DNA from: Aliidiomarina sp047920995
GTDB taxonomy: Bacteria > Pseudomonadota > Gammaproteobacteria > Enterobacterales > Alteromonadaceae
Assembly: GCF_047920995.1 (NCBI RefSeq)
Contig: NZ_JBLRWZ010000001.1
Location: 62,001-126,000, forward strand
Direction: 5' to 3'
Length of the DNA: 64,000 bases
Of this stretch, positions 60,440 through 64,000 are shown one piece after another (the first letter of the stretch is position 1; the number at the start of each line of letters is the position of its first letter). The position numbers and the translations under genes were made by a program. Under the pieces are notes generated by a model. It saw only the letters and a list, made by a program, of their open reading frames with translations. It did not search any database and was not told the origin of the DNA.

Positions 60440-61273
60440 CTAAATGGCTACTGGTGCTTTGATATGCGGATGGGCTTGATAACCCACTAACTCAAAATCT
60501 TCATAGGTGAAGGCAAAAATATCCTGCACCGCCGGATTAATTTTCATTGTTGGCAATGCATGCGGTTCTCTGCTTAGTTGCAGCTGCGCTTGCTCCATAT
60601 GGTTCGAGTACAAATGCGCATCGCCAAAGGTATGAATAAACTCACCAGGTTTTAAGCCGCACACCTGTGCCACCATTAATGTAAACAAGGCATAGCTAGC
60701 AATGTTAAAGGGCACACCTAAAAAGATATCCGCACTGCGCTGATACAACTGACAACTCAATTTGCCATCGGCTACATAAAACTGAAACAGCGTGTGGCAT
60801 GGCGGTAATGCTTGCAAACCTGCTTGCGCATTTGCTCTTGGTGTTTTGCTCGTATCTGGCAACAATGCAGGATTCCATGCGCTTACCAGTAAACGCCGCG
60901 AATCTGGGTTAGTTTTAATTTGTGCGATTAACTCGCTAATTTGATCTACGCTGCCACCGTTGGCTGTAGGCCAATTACGCCACATTGCCCCATACACTGG
61001 GCCTAAATCACCAACTTCAGTGGCCCACTCATCCCAAATCGATACGCCGTTTTCACGCAGGTACGCCACGTTGGTTTCCCCTTTTAGAAACCATAGTAGT
61101 TCGTGAATAATCGAGCGCAAATGGCACTTTTTAGTGGTAACTAAAGGAAAGCCTGCGGCTAAATCAAAGCGCATTTGGTAACCAAATACGCTGCGGGTAC
61201 CGGTACCGGTGCGATCTTCTTTTACTGTGCCATTTTCCATTACATGGCGCATCAGGTCTAAATACTGGCGCAT
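60440..61273 (-). CDS. thyA: Thymidylate synthase
   Basis: Methylates dUMP to dTMP with methylene-tetrahydrofolate. The 277-residue protein has DRTGTGTRSVFGYQMRFDL, the catalytic Cys in ALPPCHTLFQFYV near 159, QRSADIFLGVPFNIASYAL and HTFGDAHLYSNH. It is 13 residues longer than the 264-residue Escherichia coli enzyme because of an insertion (PDTSKTPRANAQAG) just before the catalytic loop. GGGGAA precedes the ATG. It lies 15 bp after lgt on the same strand. Confidence 0.97.
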   Translation of the reverse strand: MRQYLDLMRHVMENGTVKEDRTGTGTRSVFGYQMRFDLAAGFPLVTTKKCHLRSIIHELLWFLKGETNVAYLRENGVSIWDEWATEVGDLGPVYGAMWRNWPTANGGSVDQISELIAQIKTNPDSRRLLVSAWNPALLPDTSKTPRANAQAGLQALPPCHTLFQFYVADGKLSCQLYQRSADIFLGVPFNIASYALFTLMVAQVCGLKPGEFIHTFGDAHLYSNHMEQAQLQLSREPHALPTMKINPAVQDIFAFTYEDFELVGYQAHPHIKAPVAI

Positions 61274-61287
61274 GAGTTCCCCACTGT

Positions 61288-62205
61288 TTATTTTTTCCGT
61301 TGCTGTTTTTTCGCTGGCTTGTTCTTTGCTGGCATGTTTTTTCCTGGCTTATCTTTTGCTAGCTGAGATTGCACGTTATTTGCTGCCGGCACTCGGTTGC
61401 CAGGATCAAAACGCTGAAGTTTGCCTTGGTAAGCCAAGATCATTAACGCCGCACCTGCTATAACCATCGGCAGGGATAACCACTGGCCCATGCTCATCAT
61501 ACCTAAAATACCAAGATGGGCGTCTGGCTCGCGGAAAAACTCCACTACCATTCGAGCAACACCATAACCAAGCAGGAATAAGCCAGAAATTGCACCCACT
61601 GGTTTTGGTTTACGGCTAAACGCCCACAGCACTAGGAATAATAATAACCCTTCACCTATAGCTTGGTATAGCTGCGAAGGATGGCGCGGTAAAAATCCAG
61701 CCGCGGGGTTTGGAAACACCATAGCCCAAGGCACATCACTTACGCGGCCCCAAAGTTCACCGTTAATAAAGTTACCAATGCGCCCAGCACCTAGCCCTAC
61801 CGGTACCATAGGTGCAACAAAATCACCCACTTCCAGTAACGAACGGTTGGTTTTCACAGCATAAATTAGCAGCACCGCGATAACACCGAGCATACCACCA
61901 TGAAAAGACATGCCGCCACCGCGAGCTTGGAACAAATACAACGGATTGGCCAAGAAATGATCGAACTGATAGAACAGCACATACCCTACTCGACCGCCAA
62001 TCACCAAAGCCAAAAAGCCCCAAAATAAAATATCTTGCCACTGATTCTCATTCCAATTCGGTGCTTGCCGAGCCCGTTTGTTACCCCACCAATACGCGAA
62101 TACCGCGCCTACTAGATACATTAAGCCATACCAATACACATCGATTGGCCCGATGGAAATCGCAATCGGATCCCAGTTTGGAAACTGCAGGTGATTACTG
62201 CTCAT
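61288..62205 (-). CDS. lgt: Prolipoprotein diacylglyceryl transferase
   Basis: First enzyme of lipoprotein maturation, transferring diacylglycerol to the lipobox Cys. The 305-residue inner-membrane protein has seven hydrophobic segments, the HGGMLG motif with its essential His, and the Lgt signature GAGRIGNFINGELWGR. The C-terminus has an extra Lys/Pro-rich tail of about 35 residues (AKDKPGKNMPAKNKPAKK), probably cytoplasmic and unusual in composition. AAGGA precedes the ATG. thyA follows. Confidence 0.97.
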   Translation of the reverse strand: MSSNHLQFPNWDPIAISIGPIDVYWYGLMYLVGAVFAYWWGNKRARQAPNWNENQWQDILFWGFLALVIGGRVGYVLFYQFDHFLANPLYLFQARGGGMSFHGGMLGVIAVLLIYAVKTNRSLLEVGDFVAPMVPVGLGAGRIGNFINGELWGRVSDVPWAMVFPNPAAGFLPRHPSQLYQAIGEGLLLFLVLWAFSRKPKPVGAISGLFLLGYGVARMVVEFFREPDAHLGILGMMSMGQWLSLPMVIAGAALMILAYQGKLQRFDPGNRVPAANNVQSQLAKDKPGKNMPAKNKPAKKQQRKK

Positions 62206-62237
62206 AATGTTCCTTGTGCTGTTCTAGTTATACTTCG

Positions 62238-63035
62238 CTAGCGCCCGAAAAATAAATGCAATGCTACCGAAATAAGCAGCACAGCAAAAGCACGCTGTAA
62301 ATAACGCACCGGCAATCGATGCGCAATCGCCGCACCAACCCGTGCAAAAATCATCGATGTAGTACTAATTGCCAGCCAAGCTGGCAAATACACATAACCA
62401 ACTAAACCACTCACTCCTGAAGCTGAGGGCGCAGGGCCTGCCAGCATATACGTGAGGGAACCAAAACCGGCGAGCAACACGCTGCATACAGCGGCTACCG
62501 CCACCGCATTGCGCATCGCTACTTGATAAAAATGCAGTAACGGCACAATTAAGGCGCCACCACCAATACCAACCAATGCTGAAACAACGCCAATTACACT
62601 AGCAAATGTGCGCGCAATAGGCCGATTAATTTGCGCATCTTCTGATTTTGGGCGATGTTTCCAAATCATGTGTACGGCAAGAAAAATAAGCACCGCAGCA
62701 AAAATCCGCTGCAGAATTTCGGGTGGAATTCGCGTACCCAAGTAAGCACCTACTAACCCACCAGCAATCAAAAAAGGCCCCAGTAGCTTCACCCATGCCC
62801 AATCAACATAACCGCGTTTGGCGTGTGCTCGTGCACTAGATAGGGTAGTTAACATGATCGTGGCAAGGCTGGTAGCGATAGCTGTTGGCACCACAATGCT
62901 TACTGGTAGCCCCATAATGGGCAGCAAATAAATCAATAAGGGCACAATAAGAATGCCACCACCAATTCCCAACATACCCGAGAGCAAACCTGCGGCAATA
63001 CCGCCCGCTAGGCATATCAACAAGCTCAACAGCAT
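62238..63035 (-). CDS. TSUP (TauE/SafE) family membrane permease
   Basis: The 265-residue protein has eight hydrophobic segments and the two internal-repeat signatures of the family, SGMLGIGGGILIVPLLIYL and SALVGIGGGALIVPLLHFY. Members move sulfite, sulfoacetate or other small anions across the inner membrane; the substrate here is unknown. Its ATG overlaps the ptsP stop by one base (TAATG), so translation is probably coupled. The order ptsP, this gene, lgt and thyA recurs in Alteromonadales. Confidence 0.9.
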   Translation of the reverse strand: MLLSLLICLAGGIAAGLLSGMLGIGGGILIVPLLIYLLPIMGLPVSIVVPTAIATSLATIMLTTLSSARAHAKRGYVDWAWVKLLGPFLIAGGLVGAYLGTRIPPEILQRIFAAVLIFLAVHMIWKHRPKSEDAQINRPIARTFASVIGVVSALVGIGGGALIVPLLHFYQVAMRNAVAVAAVCSVLLAGFGSLTYMLAGPAPSASGVSGLVGYVYLPAWLAISTTSMIFARVGAAIAHRLPVRYLQRAFAVLLISVALHLFFGR

Positions 63036-64000
63036 TATTTACCAGCTCGCACAAAACCACCTAAACCTAACGATTCGAGTTTAATGCGAATCAGCCGCCG
63101 TACCTGATCCGGATGCGTTGCTTGCATCACTTGTGAAAGCAAAATATGCATCGTTTTACTATCTACGTGGCGCAGAATCCACCGGGTTTTATCCAAGTTA
63201 TGCGTGGTCATGGAAAGCTTGCGATAGCCCATAGCTACTAACAGCAGTGCCCCACCGGGATCACCCGCCATTTCACCACACACACTCACCGGTTTTTGCA
63301 ACGCAGCACAACGTTGCATAATGAATTGTAAGGCGTGCAGCACTGCCGGATGAAAATTATCGTAGATACCGGCAACGCGAGAGTTATTGCGATCAACCGC
63401 CAACAAATATTGGGTTAAATCATTCGTTCCTACGGAAAAGAAATCCACGCGTTTTGCTACTGCATCAAGTTGATACAATAAGGCAGGAACTTCAATCATT
63501 ACGCCAATTTTTGGGCGGCTAATGTGCGCATTTCTATCTTTCTGCAAGAGTTCATTACGTACTTCAAAGTAGGCTTGGTTAATTAGCCGCGCAGATTCAT
63601 CCACTTCATCCAGAGAAGTAATCATTGGCAATAAAATCTGCAGATTATCAATACCAATATTGGCGCGCAGCATAGCCCGCACCTGCACTAAGAAGATCTC
63701 CGGATGATCCAGGGTCATGCGAATGCCGCGCCAACCCAAAAATGGATTATCTTCATGAATAGGGAAATACGGTAAAGGCTTATCGCCGCCTACATCAAGG
63801 GTGCGCATTACTACTGGTAACCCAGCCGTGCTCTTTAATACGGAAAGATATAATTCATATTGCTCGCTTTCCGTTGGAAAGCGCTCGCGCATCATGAATG
63901 GAATTTCGGTTCGGTATAAACCGATCCCTTCATAATGACCAAGGCGTTCTTGGTCATGCTCCACATTCATGCCCGCGTTAATCTGTAACGATACGGGCAC
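63035..64000 (-). CDS. ptsP: Phosphoenolpyruvate-protein phosphotransferase PtsP, C-terminal part (partial)
   Basis: The visible 321 codons are the PEP-binding barrel of enzyme I of the nitrogen-type PTS: GIGLYRTEIPFMMRERFPTE, RTLDVGGDKPLPYF, NPFLGWRGIRMTL, VMIEVPAL, FFSVGTNDLTQYLLAVDRNN and the catalytic Cys in PVSVCGEMAGDPGG. The C-terminal extension beyond the catalytic loop (HNLDKTRWILRHVD, SLGLGGFVRAGK) is usual for PtsP and unlike sugar enzyme I. The N-terminal GAF and phospho-His domains lie beyond the window edge, so this is truncated only by the boundary. Confidence 0.95.
   Translation of the reverse strand: MPVSLQINAGMNVEHDQERLGHYEGIGLYRTEIPFMMRERFPTESEQYELYLSVLKSTAGLPVVMRTLDVGGDKPLPYFPIHEDNPFLGWRGIRMTLDHPEIFLVQVRAMLRANIGIDNLQILLPMITSLDEVDESARLINQAYFEVRNELLQKDRNAHISRPKIGVMIEVPALLYQLDAVAKRVDFFSVGTNDLTQYLLAVDRNNSRVAGIYDNFHPAVLHALQFIMQRCAALQKPVSVCGEMAGDPGGALLLVAMGYRKLSMTTHNLDKTRWILRHVDSKTMHILLSQVMQATHPDQVRRLIRIKLESLGLGGFVRAGK

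Noticed and set aside
61288..61400. Lys/Pro-rich tail of Lgt as a frameshift.
   Set aside because: The reading frame is intact through the signature and the tail, and the codon use does not change abruptly; an extended tail is the simpler reading.

Overview
This 64 kb window is ordinary chromosome from a gammaproteobacterium. The gene content and order fit the Alteromonadales, with an Idiomarinaceae-like relative my best guess; I cannot fix the genus from sequence alone. The supporting blocks are gspC-N next to divergent hslR-hslO, the order suhB/trmJ-iscR-iscS ... ndk-rlmN-rodZ-ispG-hisS-yfgM-bamB-der, and ptsP-TSUP-lgt-thyA. Most genes lie on the minus strand. I see no rRNA, tRNA, prophage, insertion sequence or CRISPR array.

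Layout. 1-10.8 kb is a C2-metabolism region: the end of a LuxR-type response regulator, a PAS hybrid histidine kinase, a FIST sensor protein, an ExaC-type aldehyde dehydrogenase, SelO, a second LuxR-type regulator, acetyl-CoA synthetase, and a divergent DcaP-like porin. 10.9-14 kb holds smrA, a secreted alkaline phosphatase, a 39-bp inverted-repeat array and a higBA toxin-antitoxin pair with two palindromic operators. 14-27 kb is housekeeping: purL, mltF, tadA, an NhaC antiporter, guaBA and xseA. 27-39.7 kb has mscS and a complete type II secretion operon, gspC to gspN. 39.8-41 kb is hslR-hslO. 41-49.8 kb is the der-bamB-yfgM-hisS-ispG-rodZ-rlmN-ndk block. 50-54.4 kb holds msrA, iscS, iscR, trmJ, suhB and a 55-residue DUF3545 gene. 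54.5-64 kb has ung, a DUF1302 outer-membrane protein, etfBA, a CsdE/SufE-like protein, tcdA, thyA, lgt, a TSUP permease and the C-terminal part of ptsP.

How the genes fit together. The first 10 kb reads as an alcohol/aldehyde to acetate to acetyl-CoA module with its own signalling proteins. guaB and guaA finish GMP synthesis and purL feeds the same pathway. The secretion operon carries every core inner-membrane, pseudopilin and secretin gene but no prepilin peptidase or pilotin.

The points most worth a second look are: an isc locus reduced to iscR-iscS, with a TTG start on iscS and msrA where iscU-iscA-hscB-hscA-fdx would normally follow; a 39-bp repeat array arranged as two direct plus four inverted copies around two short palindromes, next to higBA; a hairpin that masks the smrA ribosome-binding site; a palindrome shared by the divergent etfBA and csdE promoters; and short in-frame or intergenic tandem repeats in selO, rodZ, gspC and several gaps. 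I found no clearly new multi-gene defence or biosynthetic system.
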